Shown here: one piece after another, positions 45,324-55,000 of the stretch
Numbering within the stretch: position 1 is the first letter of the stretch
Layout of the letters: every line of letters begins with the position of its first letter
Source of the DNA: Planctomycetota bacterium
Lineage (GTDB): Bacteria > Planctomycetota > PUPC01 > DSUN01
Direction of reading: 5' to 3'
Assembly (NCBI GenBank): GCA_035384565.1
Contig: DAOOIT010000021.1
Span: 1 to 64,000 of the forward strand
DNA: 64,000 bases
Made by a program: the position numbers and the translations under genes
The notes under the pieces: generated by a model
The model's input: only the letters and a program-made list of their open reading frames with translations
Database searches by the model: none
Told to the model about the DNA's origin: nothing

Positions 45324-48300
45324 CTACGGCTTGAAGATCAGTTCGCCCCAGTTGCGGGGCTCGAGCTTGAGTTCGAAGACCTCGTCGTTGACGATGCCGG
45401 TGGCCTGGTTGCTCCAGTGGGTGCGCAGCACGGTGTCTTTGCCCGCCGGGTCGCCGTGGGTGACGCCGAAGTCGCCGCGAAGGACCAACCCATCCCTTGG
45501 CTTGATGCCCAGTGCGGCCAGGGGAATGGCGGCCTGGACGGTGTAGCCCTTCCTGTCGCCGTGGGGCTTGACGGTGATCTTGGCATCGCCGATGACCGTG
45601 ACGCTCTCGACCGTGTAGCCGTCGCGGACGACGCCGGAGTAGAACTTCTTGGGGGCCTTGTCGGCGGACTTCGGGCGGAAGAGGACGGCGGTGGGCGTGC
45701 CCTTGAAGGGGCCGATGGAGAGGCGCAGATCGCCGAGGACGGCTTCGGTCCGCTTCGGGTCGGCGGCGGGGTCGGTGCCGAGCTGGAAGTCCACGGTGTC
45801 GCCGCCGCAATAGAGGAACTCGGGGGCCTCGGCGCCGTTGACCCAGGGGGTGGCGTCCTTGACGTCCCAGGCGAGATAGAGGTTCGCGTCGTCCCACGCC
45901 GCGGCGGTGCGGACGGCGGCGTCATCCTGCTTCTTGTAGGCGGCGACCTCGGCGCCCTGGGTGTCCTTGTTGAAGTCGCCGGTGAAGGTGGGGGTAAGTT
46001 TCTTGATGGTGAGTCGTCGGGTGCCGACGGCCTCCTGGAGGTATTTCTCGCGGAGGGTGCGTGCTTGAGCGACTTCGGCGTCGGTGATGGTGAGGCGGCG
46101 GGGGTCTTTGCGGCCGAGGAGGCCGGGCAGGCCGCCGCGGCGGCCGGGCTCGAGGCGCTTCACGGTGTCGAGGCCGACGACGCGGATGTTCCAGAAGCCG
46201 GTCTTGCCGGCCTGAAGGTAGAGCTGGCCGTCGGGCGTGGCGGCGATGGAGCCGCCGAAGTCCTCGCCGCCCATGCCGGGCGGCACGTTGTCGAGGATGG
46301 CGCCGGGCTTGGCCTCGTCGGGGAAACGCATCTTCATCGGGTCGCCCTGGAAGAGGCGGGTGAGGTAGAAGCCCTCGCCGGTGAGGATGTGCCATTCGCC
46401 GCAGTTGGTGGGGATGACCCAGAGGTTGCCGATGGGCTCGGGGAGCCTGGCGGCGCCGCAGGGGCCGTAGGAGCCGCGAATCATGCCGACCTCGGGCGGC
46501 ACGGCACGGTGGGAGCCGTGGACGCCGTTGAAGTTGTCGGGATAGCGCCAGATTTCCTGGCCCGTGGCGATATGGCCGCACTGGAACCAGGTCATGTCCA
46601 CCCCATACTCGCCGCCCTTGAGCACGAGCGTGCCGTCGGCGGAGCCGAGGCCGGCGAGGGGCATCTTCGTGGGCTTGGCGAGGTCGTACTTCGGGGCGCC
46701 GCAGGGGGTGAAGCCGGCGACCTTGAACTGCTTGTCGCCGGAGTAGAGCGTGAGGTCGGGGGTCATGTTCATATACCAGCCGCTGAAGCGCAGTTCGCCG
46801 TCCACGCCCGTGATTTCGCCGGGCTGGCGCGCGCCGTCGCCGTTCTCGTCGGCCCAGAGCATCGTCCTGGCTGGCTTGACGTTCTGGCCGTGGCCGGTGG
46901 TGGGAATCTCCTTGCCGTCCTTGTCGGCGTAGAAGACGACGGTGCGGAGCCTCCAGTCGGTGTCGCCAAGGCGTTCGTAGACTTGGAGCGGGCCGAGGTT
47001 GTAGCTCCAGTTGGGTGCCGTGGCGAGGTAGAGACGCCCGTTGGCGCCGAGGGCGAAGCGCGCGTTGCTCATGCCCTCGCGGGTGATGGTGGCCAGGCAC
47101 TTGTCGCGGCCGGTCTTGGGGTCGAGGCGCCACTCGCACGAGTGGCCGACCATGACGAGGGGGTCGAGGGGGTTGATGGCGCCGCCGAGGGCGCCGTAGG
47201 CGGTGGGGCCGAAGAACTCGCGGACGAGGGCGCCCGTCTCGGTGTTCCACACACTCACGCGCTTGGGCTTGTCGTCGGCCTCCATCGCCCAGAGCTGGCC
47301 TTTGGCATCCACGGTGAGCGCCTTGACGAACCGCATCCCGTCGGGCTGCCAGGGGCCCAAGAGCGCCCGCCCGCCTTTGCGGCCGATGGCCTTCAGCAGT
47401 TTGCCCTCGGAATTGTAGACGAGCACCTGGTTGTCGGGGTCGCCGACGGCGACGTAGGCATTCCCCTTGGCGTCGAGGGCGATGGCGTTTGCACCCTGGA
47501 GGTTCTCGATGAAGGGCTTGGCCTCGCCGGTCTCGGGGTTGGTGGCGAGCACGGACTTCCAGCCCGAAACAACGAAGAGGACGCGGGATCTGTCGGACTT
47601 GTCCGACCCGTCCGACTTGTCGGGCCCCGCCGCCTCGATGTCCACGGGCGCGGGCACGGCGAGCTTCTTGAGGAGGGCGCCGCTCTTGCCGTCGAGGACG
47701 AGCACGGTGTCGCGCTTGGTGAAGCCGACGTAGACCCTGCCGCCGCGGGCGTGGAGGCAACTCGCGCGCTCGCCCTTGTCGAGCGCAATGCCCGCGAGCT
47801 TGGCGGCATCGAGGTCGGTGGAGCCGCTGCCGGCCCAGTCGGTGAAGCCGCCGGTCTGGGCGTCGGCGCGGAAGAGCAAGCCGTCCCAGTTCATCGCGTA
47901 GACCGTCCCGCCGTCCACCGTGACGAGTTCGGCGCCGCTCATTCCGCCGCGGCTGAGGCGCCATTGGACGTTGCCGCCGAGGTCGCAGGCGACGAGGGCC
48001 TTGCCGGCCTCGGCGCCGGACCAGCCGAGATAGACCTTGTCTTTGTCGGCGTCGCAGGCGAAGGGCACGCCGTGGTCGCCGCCCCAGTTGGTCTTGCCGC
48101 TCGGGCCGTCCCAGGGCGCCGAGCCGCCGTTGCAGGCCCAGCCGACCAGGCGCAGGCCGATGCCCTTGTGCCACAGGGCATCCCACGTGTAGGTGCCGGC
48201 GGGCACGGGCTGGCCCGGCTGCCGCCAGTTGGGGGTGGTCAAGCCGTCCCACTTGACGGTGTGCGTGCCCCTGGTGCGGAACTCGCAGTTGAGGAGCTGG

Positions 48301-49235
48301 CGGACGGCTCTCCCCTCGGCGTCGCGGATGTTGAGCGAAATGTAGCCGTCTTCGGGCATGGTGAATGTGATCTCCTCGAAGCCGAGGAGTTCCTTGACCT
48401 TGATCAGCCCCGTCCAGTCAATGACCGGCACGCCCTGCTGCATCGTGGTGGGGAACTCGCGGGCGTCGGCGAGGCGGAGCTTGCGGGGCGTCACGTTGCC
48501 CCTGGCCTCCAGCGTGCCCGTGCCCCAGCACTGGCTGCTCATGAAGGTGAACACGCGGTCGGGCACGACGCCTGCCTTGAAGATGTCCTTGATCGTGATG
48601 CGGAACCGGGCCTCGGTGCAGAAATTGGGCTCGAGGGTGACGCCGATCTCATCGCCCGCCTTGGGCGCGCCGACCCCCTCCTTGCACAGGAGCCTCCAGG
48701 GGAGGGCGATCTCCTGGACGTAGCCCTTGCCGTCAGCGTTCTTGCGGAACTCCTGGGCGGCGCCGGCCGTCTGGGCGTCCTTCATCCCGCCCTGATCGAA
48801 CTTCTTGCCGTAGGCGAGGTCAATCACGTCAATCCCGTCGCGGTCGATCCAGGCGGTGACGTGGGTGGTGCGTTCCTTGTCGGGCTGGGTGGGCGCGGTG
48901 ACGAGGCGCACCTGGAGGCAGTCGCCCGCGAAGCCATAGTCGCCCTTCGAGCTGCCGGGATTGTTCATCGGCGTCTCGTCGAGCCAGCGGGCGAGGAGGT
49001 AGAGGTTTTCGGCGTCGTACATCAGGTGGAACCAGCAGGCGAGCTTGTCGCGCAGGTTCTCCACGTCGCCGCAGGCGAACACGCCGCCCGAGAGGTCCCA
49101 GTCGTCGGCCTTGCCGTCCACGACGACTTTGCCCGGTGCGGGCAGCACCTGGATGCCGAGGTTCTCGGTTTCAGTGGCCTCCGCCGCGAGCGCGAACAGA
49201 ACGATGCCGAGGATGGCCGTGCACGGTCGTTGCAT
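45324..49235 (-). CDS. Secreted CBM9-propeller-CBM9 protein, paralogue 1
   Basis: Exported protein of 1303 residues; ATG 49235 after AGGAG, signal peptide to about residue 20. Layout: N-terminal CBM9-like domain (KVVVDGKADDWDLSGGV, YDAENLYLLARWLDETPMNN, about 30-225); FlgD-like Ig segment (MPEDGYISLNIRDAEGRAVR, GTHTVKWDGL, about 290-345); propeller with NHL/PQQ-like repeats (350-1110), including ADENGDGARQPGEI, an EF-hand-like loop; second CBM9-like domain (about 1130-1303) ending RNWGELIFKP. Similar in order to 52079-55888 and 55893-60236. A 12-residue SDGSDKSD segment (538-549) is a 9-base DNA repeat in frame. No catalytic motif; likely polysaccharide binding at the surface. Confidence 0.65.
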   Translation of the reverse strand: MQRPCTAILGIVLFALAAEATETENLGIQVLPAPGKVVVDGKADDWDLSGGVFACGDVENLRDKLACWFHLMYDAENLYLLARWLDETPMNNPGSSKGDYGFAGDCLQVRLVTAPTQPDKERTTHVTAWIDRDGIDVIDLAYGKKFDQGGMKDAQTAGAAQEFRKNADGKGYVQEIALPWRLLCKEGVGAPKAGDEIGVTLEPNFCTEARFRITIKDIFKAGVVPDRVFTFMSSQCWGTGTLEARGNVTPRKLRLADAREFPTTMQQGVPVIDWTGLIKVKELLGFEEITFTMPEDGYISLNIRDAEGRAVRQLLNCEFRTRGTHTVKWDGLTTPNWRQPGQPVPAGTYTWDALWHKGIGLRLVGWACNGGSAPWDGPSGKTNWGGDHGVPFACDADKDKVYLGWSGAEAGKALVACDLGGNVQWRLSRGGMSGAELVTVDGGTVYAMNWDGLLFRADAQTGGFTDWAGSGSTDLDAAKLAGIALDKGERASCLHARGGRVYVGFTKRDTVLVLDGKSGALLKKLAVPAPVDIEAAGPDKSDGSDKSDRSRVLFVVSGWKSVLATNPETGEAKPFIENLQGANAIALDAKGNAYVAVGDPDNQVLVYNSEGKLLKAIGRKGGRALLGPWQPDGMRFVKALTVDAKGQLWAMEADDKPKRVSVWNTETGALVREFFGPTAYGALGGAINPLDPLVMVGHSCEWRLDPKTGRDKCLATITREGMSNARFALGANGRLYLATAPNWSYNLGPLQVYERLGDTDWRLRTVVFYADKDGKEIPTTGHGQNVKPARTMLWADENGDGARQPGEITGVDGELRFSGWYMNMTPDLTLYSGDKQFKVAGFTPCGAPKYDLAKPTKMPLAGLGSADGTLVLKGGEYGVDMTWFQCGHIATGQEIWRYPDNFNGVHGSHRAVPPEVGMIRGSYGPCGAARLPEPIGNLWVIPTNCGEWHILTGEGFYLTRLFQGDPMKMRFPDEAKPGAILDNVPPGMGGEDFGGSIAATPDGQLYLQAGKTGFWNIRVVGLDTVKRLEPGRRGGLPGLLGRKDPRRLTITDAEVAQARTLREKYLQEAVGTRRLTIKKLTPTFTGDFNKDTQGAEVAAYKKQDDAAVRTAAAWDDANLYLAWDVKDATPWVNGAEAPEFLYCGGDTVDFQLGTDPAADPKRTEAVLGDLRLSIGPFKGTPTAVLFRPKSADKAPKKFYSGVVRDGYTVESVTVIGDAKITVKPHGDRKGYTVQAAIPLAALGIKPRDGLVLRGDFGVTHGDPAGKDTVLRTHWSNQATGIVNDEVFELKLEPRNWGELIFKP
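47590..47624. repeat. Tandem 9-base repeat (GTCGGACTT words), in frame
   Basis: TCTGTCGGACTTGTCCGACC then CGTCCGACTTGTCGG. Encodes DKSDGSDKSDRS in a loop between propeller blades. Confidence 0.65.
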
Positions 49236-49247
49236 GATTCCGGGCTC

Positions 49248-50267
49248 CTATTGGGTCAGGCGGGTCTTCAGGGCCTCGAGCAGTCCATCGGGCGGCTCGC
49301 AGGGCAGCTCGATGGGCCTGTTCCGCAGCGCGCTGGTGTAGAGGCCGAGGATGGCGTTGAACTGCTCGAGCGAGCGCTCGAGGCAACACGGGTGCGGTTT
49401 CGCGGGGTCCTCCAGCCAGTCGAAGCAGGCCCCGGTGAGGCGGGCCTGGGCCAGGTCGTCCTCGACCCCATAGTGGTGCTCGCCGCGCTCGTAGCCCGCG
49501 TCGTGGGTCTGACGCTCCCACGACCACATCGTCCACTGCACGAAGCCGCGGGTGCCATAGACCGAGATGCGCTTGTGGTGGTAGCGGCTCTCCTGGGCGG
49601 TGGCCAGCGGGGCGCACAGGCCGCACACCATCATCGCGCTCACGGCGTTGGCGAAGCGGAAGCTGGCAGCGGCCATCGAGGGGGCCGGCTGACGCGACGC
49701 CAGGTCCTCGGCGCCGCCCACCTGGCCGAACACGCTGGCGAACGGGGCGAAGCCGTTGTAGCTGTGGGCCAGCTCCAGCACGTGCACGCCCTGGTCGAGC
49801 GGCGTCGAGCGGGCGGAGACGTCTATGAACCGCACCTCGCCGATGCGGCCTTCGGCCACGTCGCGCTTGAGCTCGAGGTTGCGCGCGTGGAAGTGGAGTT
49901 GGGTGTTGACGGCGAACCTCGTGGGGCCGCGCTCGCCGAGGGCCCGGAGAGCCCGCCAGTCCTCGCCCTGGAGGGCGATGGGCTTCTCCACGATGGCCAC
50001 GGGCACCCGGTGCTCGACGGCGATCGTCATCGTGGGCACGCGCAGGCCGGGCAGCGTGACGATGTGCAAGAGGTCCGGCTTCTCGCGGTCGAGCATCTCG
50101 TGGGCGTCGCGGTAACGGGTGGCGACGCCGAACTCGTCGCCGAAGTCGTTGAGCCGCTTCTCACCGAGGTCGCAGATGGCCGCGATCTTGCCCCGCTGCA
50201 CGGCCTTATAGGCTCGCGCGTGGCCTCGCGCCCGCGGCCCGCAGCCGAGGAATGCGCACTTGAACAT
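49248..50267 (-). CDS. Gfo/Idh/MocA-family oxidoreductase
   Basis: NAD(P)-dependent sugar or cyclitol oxidoreductase of 339 residues. ATG 50267 follows AGGAG. N-terminal Rossmann fold begins CAFLGCGPRARGHARAYKAV (GxGxxG variant GCGPRA); the conserved EKPI (about 93-96) carries the usual catalytic Lys; C-terminal alpha/beta domain contains FRFANAVSAMMVCGL and SYNGFAP. No signal peptide. It is the first gene of the leftward run down to the deacetylase, promoter at 50309-50337; the stop is 13 bases before the giant secreted gene. Confidence 0.85.
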   Translation of the reverse strand: MFKCAFLGCGPRARGHARAYKAVQRGKIAAICDLGEKRLNDFGDEFGVATRYRDAHEMLDREKPDLLHIVTLPGLRVPTMTIAVEHRVPVAIVEKPIALQGEDWRALRALGERGPTRFAVNTQLHFHARNLELKRDVAEGRIGEVRFIDVSARSTPLDQGVHVLELAHSYNGFAPFASVFGQVGGAEDLASRQPAPSMAAASFRFANAVSAMMVCGLCAPLATAQESRYHHKRISVYGTRGFVQWTMWSWERQTHDAGYERGEHHYGVEDDLAQARLTGACFDWLEDPAKPHPCCLERSLEQFNAILGLYTSALRNRPIELPCEPPDGLLEALKTRLTQ

Positions 50268-50308
50268 AACGTGCTCCTGAGAGAAAGTGTCGCGCTCCTG
50301 GAACAGGC

Positions 50309-50337
50309 ACTCTAATCGAAGCCGCCGCGGGATGCAA
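50309..50337 (-). promoter_or_regulatory. Promoter of carbohydrate cluster (leftward)
   Basis: TTGCAT, 17-base spacer, TAGAGT reading leftward, 42 bases before the Gfo/Idh ATG. Confidence 0.55.
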
Positions 50338-50485
50338 GCGGGCGTGGGCCGCGGAGGCTTTGAAACCGCTGCTCCGGCCGCGAATCACTCTGCATTCCTC
50401 CGGGCAGCGACAGGCGTCTCGCTTGTCGAAAACGACCGCAAGCGGGACGCTTGCGGCTGCGTTGGAGACCCTGGCCGACGCCGCG

Positions 50486-50525
50486 TGGTTCCGGCCACGG
50501 CAAACTGATTCGCGGCCGGGGCAGT
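50486..50525. repeat. Dispersed repeat family E, copy 2
   Basis: TGGTTCCGGCCACGGCAAAC then TGATTCGCGGCCGGGGCAGT; compare 16806-16845. A partial copy, CTCCGGCCGCGAATCACTC, is at about 50370-50388. Confidence 0.6.
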
Positions 50526-50599
50526 ATCTCGGAACCCCCACGGCCTGCGACGCCGGCGGGGGCCACCCCAGAACCCCATGTGCCGCAATGCCTTACGCT

Positions 50600-50657
50600 C
50601 TCCGGCCATTCCCGCTCCATACTTGCTCATCCCGCAGATGAGCGAGTATGGCCGGAG
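50600..50657. repeat. Palindrome with CTCCGGCCAT arms and GTATGGC word
   Basis: CTCCGGCCAT pairs with ATGGCCGGAG; nested inside, CCATACTTGCTCAT pairs with ATGAGCGAGTATGG. Same word as 68-131. Confidence 0.65.
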
Positions 50658-50687
50658 CCGCGAGAATCGCCTATTCTCGCCCATCTG

Positions 50688-50733
50688 CCCATGCTGTATC
50701 ACTTTCCCCCTCACAGGGTTGATACAGCATGGG
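50688..50733. repeat. Perfect 14-base hairpin CCCATGCTGTATCA
   Basis: Arms at 50688-50701 and 50720-50733 with an 18-base loop containing TTTCCCCC. Could be an operator or a repeat; only one copy seen. Confidence 0.6.
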
Positions 50734-50879
50734 CGCGCTGCGCCCCCAGGCACTCGGCACGGCCCTCCCCAGAAACCGCCAGGGCCGCCAGGAGCAGACC
50801 TCCCCACGCTCTGCGCAGGCCAGTCGAACCAAGATCGCCAAACCCTGAAGAGCCGGTCTTGAGATTGCCTCTTTGCCCC

Positions 50880-50908
50880 TTGCTTCTGCATGCTCCGATC
50901 CGTATAAT
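50880..50908 (+). promoter_or_regulatory. Promoter of diguanylate cyclase gene
   Basis: TTGCTT, 17-base spacer, TATAAT, 75 bases before the ATG. Third use of TTGCTT as -35 in the window. Confidence 0.6.
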
Positions 50909-50982
50909 CGCGTAAGCGTCGTCGTGACGCCGGGTTGCAGCGGTGGTTCCCGCCTGTCACGCGCATCGAGGAGGGTGAGCTC

Positions 50983-52023
50983 ATGCCAGAGCGGATGTCG
51001 AGGCTGCTGGCTCTCTGCGTTGACATTGACCGCACAGCCATCCAGACCTACAAGCGATTGGCCTCCGAGGAGCCGGACGAGCGCCTGCGCTCCTGCTGGG
51101 AACGCCTGGCGGGCGAGGAAGAACCGCATGCCCGGTACTGGTCGCGTCTGGCCCGCACGGCCGACGAGGGCCTCGCGCCGGTGCTCTTCGACGACCCGGA
51201 CCAGGCGATCGCCGAACTCGAGGAGGTGGCGAGCGAAGTCAGCCGGGTTGCCGCCGGAGCGCGGGCGTCGGCAGATTCGCTCCAGCGCGCCCGTCTGAGC
51301 CTGCGCCTCGAGCTCCACCTGCTGCACCCGGCCTACGCCACGCTGCTGAATCTGCTCGATGCGTTCGAGGAGGAGGCCCCCAAGGAGCGCCGCGCCGACC
51401 ATCTCGACCGCTTTCTGATCGCGCTGCGGGATTACACCAGGAACGATCCCGATCTGGAGCTGGTGGCCAAGGCGGCGCGCCAGCTCTGGCTGCGCAACCG
51501 CGAACTCCTTCACGCGGCGCAGACCGATACCCTGATGGGGCTGTACAACTACCGCGGCTTCTGGACGGCGGCGCTGCCTCTCGCGAGCCTGGCGCAGCGG
51601 CAGAGGGAGCGGGTGGCCGTGCTGATGCTGGACGTGGACGGTTTGAGGGCGATCAACGACACGCTGGGCCATGCGGCCGGCGACGACGTGCTCCGGGACG
51701 TCGCGGACGCCCTGCGCGACACCCTGCGCGACGCCGACGTGGCCTGCCGCATCGGCGGCGATGAGTTCGTCGCGCTCCTCGTGGGGGTGGACGACGCAGG
51801 GCTGCAAGCCGTCGTGAAGCGCCTCCAGGATGCAACGGCGGCCCTCTCGGTCTCCGGGCGTCAGGTCACGGTCAGCATCGGCGTGGCGGGGGGGCTGCTG
51901 GAGGGCGATGTCACCCAGGGCATCGAGTACTTCATGCGGGAGAGCGAGAGAAACATGCACGCCGCGAAACGCGAGCGGATGGCCGAGGGGCCCGCGTGCG
52001 TAAGCGCGCTCGGGGTGTGCTGA
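50983..52023 (+). CDS. Diguanylate cyclase (GGDEF) with N-terminal helical domain
   Basis: Enzyme of 346 residues making cyclic di-GMP from two GTP. ATG 50983 has GAGGAGG upstream. Residues 1-165 are all helical, with charged repeats (RLASEEPDERLRSCWERLAG, EEEPHARYWSRLAR) that look like a ferritin-like or rubrerythrin-like four-helix sensory domain. The GGDEF domain (about 175-335) has DTLMGLYNYRGF, DVDGLRAINDTLGHAAGDD, intact active site GGDEF at 258-262 and the product-inhibition site RDAD five residues before it. No membrane helix. It lies alone, in opposite direction, inside the carbohydrate cluster and may link surface attachment to it (inference). Confidence 0.88.
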   Translation: MPERMSRLLALCVDIDRTAIQTYKRLASEEPDERLRSCWERLAGEEEPHARYWSRLARTADEGLAPVLFDDPDQAIAELEEVASEVSRVAAGARASADSLQRARLSLRLELHLLHPAYATLLNLLDAFEEEAPKERRADHLDRFLIALRDYTRNDPDLELVAKAARQLWLRNRELLHAAQTDTLMGLYNYRGFWTAALPLASLAQRQRERVAVLMLDVDGLRAINDTLGHAAGDDVLRDVADALRDTLRDADVACRIGGDEFVALLVGVDDAGLQAVVKRLQDATAALSVSGRQVTVSIGVAGGLLEGDVTQGIEYFMRESERNMHAAKRERMAEGPACVSALGVC

Positions 52024-52078
52024 CCGCCAGCGGTCGGTCCCCGGCCGGCGCCCGGAGAGACGCGCCTCCCCACGCGAG

Positions 52079-55000
52079 CTACGGCGCGAAACGGCAGGCG
52101 CCCCAGAGGGCCGGCTGGAGCCGCGCTTCGGTGGGGATGTCGCTCGTGATGTTCGTGTCGCGGTTGTGCCAGCAGGCGCGCAGAGCCGTGGCCGTGCCCT
52201 TCGGGTCGCTGAAGAGCACGCCGAAGTCAATCCGCCCCTCGCCGCGGGGCACGGACGCCCCGCCCGCAACGCCAAGGAGCGCCCAGGGGATGGCGGCCTC
52301 GACCGTGTAGCCCGCGTTCCCCTTCGCCACCGCAACCTTCACTTCGTCGGCCAGCCGCACTTCGTCCATCGTCACGGCATTGGGGCGGCCGGCGCCCTCG
52401 AAGGCGTCGAAGGTGAACGGGCGCTTCGCGGCCGACACGGGGCGGTAGAGCACGGCCCGCGGCCTGCCCTCGAGCTCGGTGAGGAGGAGGCGCAGGTCGC
52501 CTGCGCGGGGATTGGGGTCGCCGAGCTTCTCGCCGGGCGGCCGCCAGAAGAGGTCCACCGCGTCGCCCCCCTTGAAGGCGAGTTCCCAGCGGGGGGCCTT
52601 GTTGAGGAGCGGGCTGGGGTCGCGGACCTCCCAGGCGACGTACAGGTTGGCCTCGTCGCAGGCGGCCAGCACGCGGGCGCCGCGTTCAGCGTCCACCTTG
52701 ATCTCCACAGCTCCCTCGCGGGGCCAGTCGTCGAGCTTGCCGTCGAGCGCGATGGGCTTGGCTGCCCGCGGGACCGTCACGGCGGCAGCGCTCTTCCCGC
52801 CGGTGAGGCGGAGCTGGCGGATCTCGGCCATTCGGGGCAGGTGCTGCGGGCGAATCTCGGTCTCGCCCGCGATCCGGCGCACCGAGTCGAGGCCCGTCAC
52901 CTCGAACACGCGGCAGTCGGTGAAGCCGCTGGTGAGCAGGTAGCGCCCGTCGGCCAGGCGACTGAAAGTGCCGTGGAACGACTCCTGGCCGGGGGCCATC
53001 TGGTTGGCGAGGAAGCCGCGCTCGGGCCGGTCGGGCCAGCTCTCGAAGCTGGCGCGCGCGTCGGCGAAGAGCTGGGCGACGTAGAGCATGTCGTCGGTGA
53101 AGAGATAGCGCTGGCCGAAGTCGGAGACCCAGCAGACCACCTCGCCGCCGGCGGAGAGGTCGGCCACGCCGTGGGCCTGGAAGGGGTAGAGCACGACGCC
53201 CGGCTCGGGCAGGCGATAGGTCCAGCGGCCCGTGTGCTCGCCGCGGAACCAGAAGGTGCGGCGGGGCGGCGCATCGGCGGGCCAGATGCGGCGCATCTCG
53301 TCGAAGTAGTCGCCGCGCTCGCCGGCGCAGCCGCTGTTGTAGCTGCCGTCGCGCAGGCCGATCCCGTTCTGGCATTCGCCGGCCATCGGCTCGAAGCGGG
53401 TGAGGTCGTAGAGCGGCGTGCCGCCGGGCGTGACGGCCACGCAGCGCAGGCGCAGGCCGGGCCGTGCGACGCCGCGGCTGAAGAACAGGTCGAGGTTCTG
53501 CGAGGGGCGCAGGCCCCAGTAGTCGGTGCCGCCCCAGTCGGCGCTGCCGCCGCGCACCACCTCGTCGTCGTCCACCCGGCCGTCGTCGTCGCGGTCGAGC
53601 CAGGCGAGGCGCTTCTCGGGGTCGAGGTGGACGCAGAGGGCCCAGCGGCGGTCGGGCCGCTCGCGGAAGATCTGGCGCGCGCCGCGGCACTTGTGGATGT
53701 AGGCCCGGCCCTGGAAGGCCATCATGTACTCGGCCTCCACGTTGCCGCCCGTGGCATGGTCGCCTTCGCCCACGGCGATGCCGAGCTTCGCGGCCCCCTC
53801 GGGCAGCACGAGGCCGACCTGGCGGAGCTGCCAGTCGCCCGTCTCGAGGTTGACCCGGAACTGCATGTCGCGGTAGAAGGCCATCGTGGGGTCGAGGGGG
53901 TTGATGACGCCGCCGCCGCCGTAGCCGGTGTCGCCGAGGAAGTCGCGCTGCCAGCGGCGCCCCTTCCACACGCTCACGCGCTTGGGCCGCTGGGAGTTCT
54001 CGACCACCCAGAGCCGCCCGGCGGAGTCGAGGGCCAGGCCGCTGGGATTGAGGAAGCCTTCGGCCGGCTCGTACCAGCCGTTCTGCGTGCGGCCGCCCCT
54101 CTGGCCGATCTCGGTTGTGCGGCGTCGGCCCAGGAGGTCGCGCCAGTAGCACCGCACCTGATGCAGCGGCGCGCCGAAGGCCGCGTAGGCCGTGCCATCG
54201 GGGTGATAGGCCACGGCCTGCGCGGTGCTGAAGTCGCCCTGGACGATGGTGTGGATGTCGCCGGTCGTGGCGTTGAGCTCGACGAGGCCGGTGTTCGTTG
54301 CAACCAGCAATCGGCCGGGCCCGGCGGCGCCCAGCTCGCCCGCGCCGTCCAGGCGCAGGTCGCGCACGGGCTGAAGCGTGTGACGGTCGAACATGCGGAT
54401 GAGCGACTTGCCCTGGACGGAGAGGAAGACCCCGCTCGGCAGCACGGCGAAGCCGGCGGCCGTCTCCTTGTCGCCCAGGAGCGCCAGGCGCTTCGTGGGC
54501 TTGCCGTCGGGGCCCTTGAGGTCGAGCCACTGGCCGGTCTCGGCGTCGAACTTCATGAGGCCGCGGGGCGTGATGCCCAGCCAGTTGCTGTCGCCGCGGC
54601 TCGTGTAGGCGTAGAGGATGCCCTCGCAGAACGCCAGGCGGTCGGGCTCGCCGCTCTTGGCGGTCCAGACCTTGCGCCCCTGCTCGTCCACGGCGAAGAG
54701 GGGGAAGCCGGCCTCGGCCCCGAGGCCGCCCAGGAAGACGCGCCCTTCGCCCGTGGCCACGCATTGGAGGTTCCCGTGGTCCGGCCCCCAGGCGCCGGTG
54801 CCGTCGCTATTGGCCCAGGGACAGACGCGGTTCGGCTGGTAGAAGCTCATCCGCCAGCGGACGTCAATGGGGCCGCGCGTGAGGCCCACCCAGCGGTACT
54901 GGCCGAGGGGCAGCGGCTCGTTGCGGTCGCTGAGGCCCGACCAGAAGACCGTGTGGTGGCCCTGGGCGAACGGCACGCCGCCGAGCAGGCTGCACACGCG

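Larger units (their letters stand above)
50268..50982. other. Repeat-dense 715-base intergenic region
   Basis: No gene. It separates divergent genes and holds promoters at both ends plus at least five repeats: GTCTCGCTTGTCG/CGCAAGCGGGACGC near 50411-50454, family E at 50486-50525, a GTATGGC-type palindrome at 50600-50657, GAGAAT hairpin at 50661-50679 and a perfect 14-base hairpin at 50688-50733. Confidence 0.65.

Noticed and set aside
45417..50315. Very long rightward open frame (1632 codons) opposite the secreted giants
   Set aside because: Antisense shadow caused by GC-rich third positions; no signal peptide, no family motifs, and the leftward frames show clear domains.
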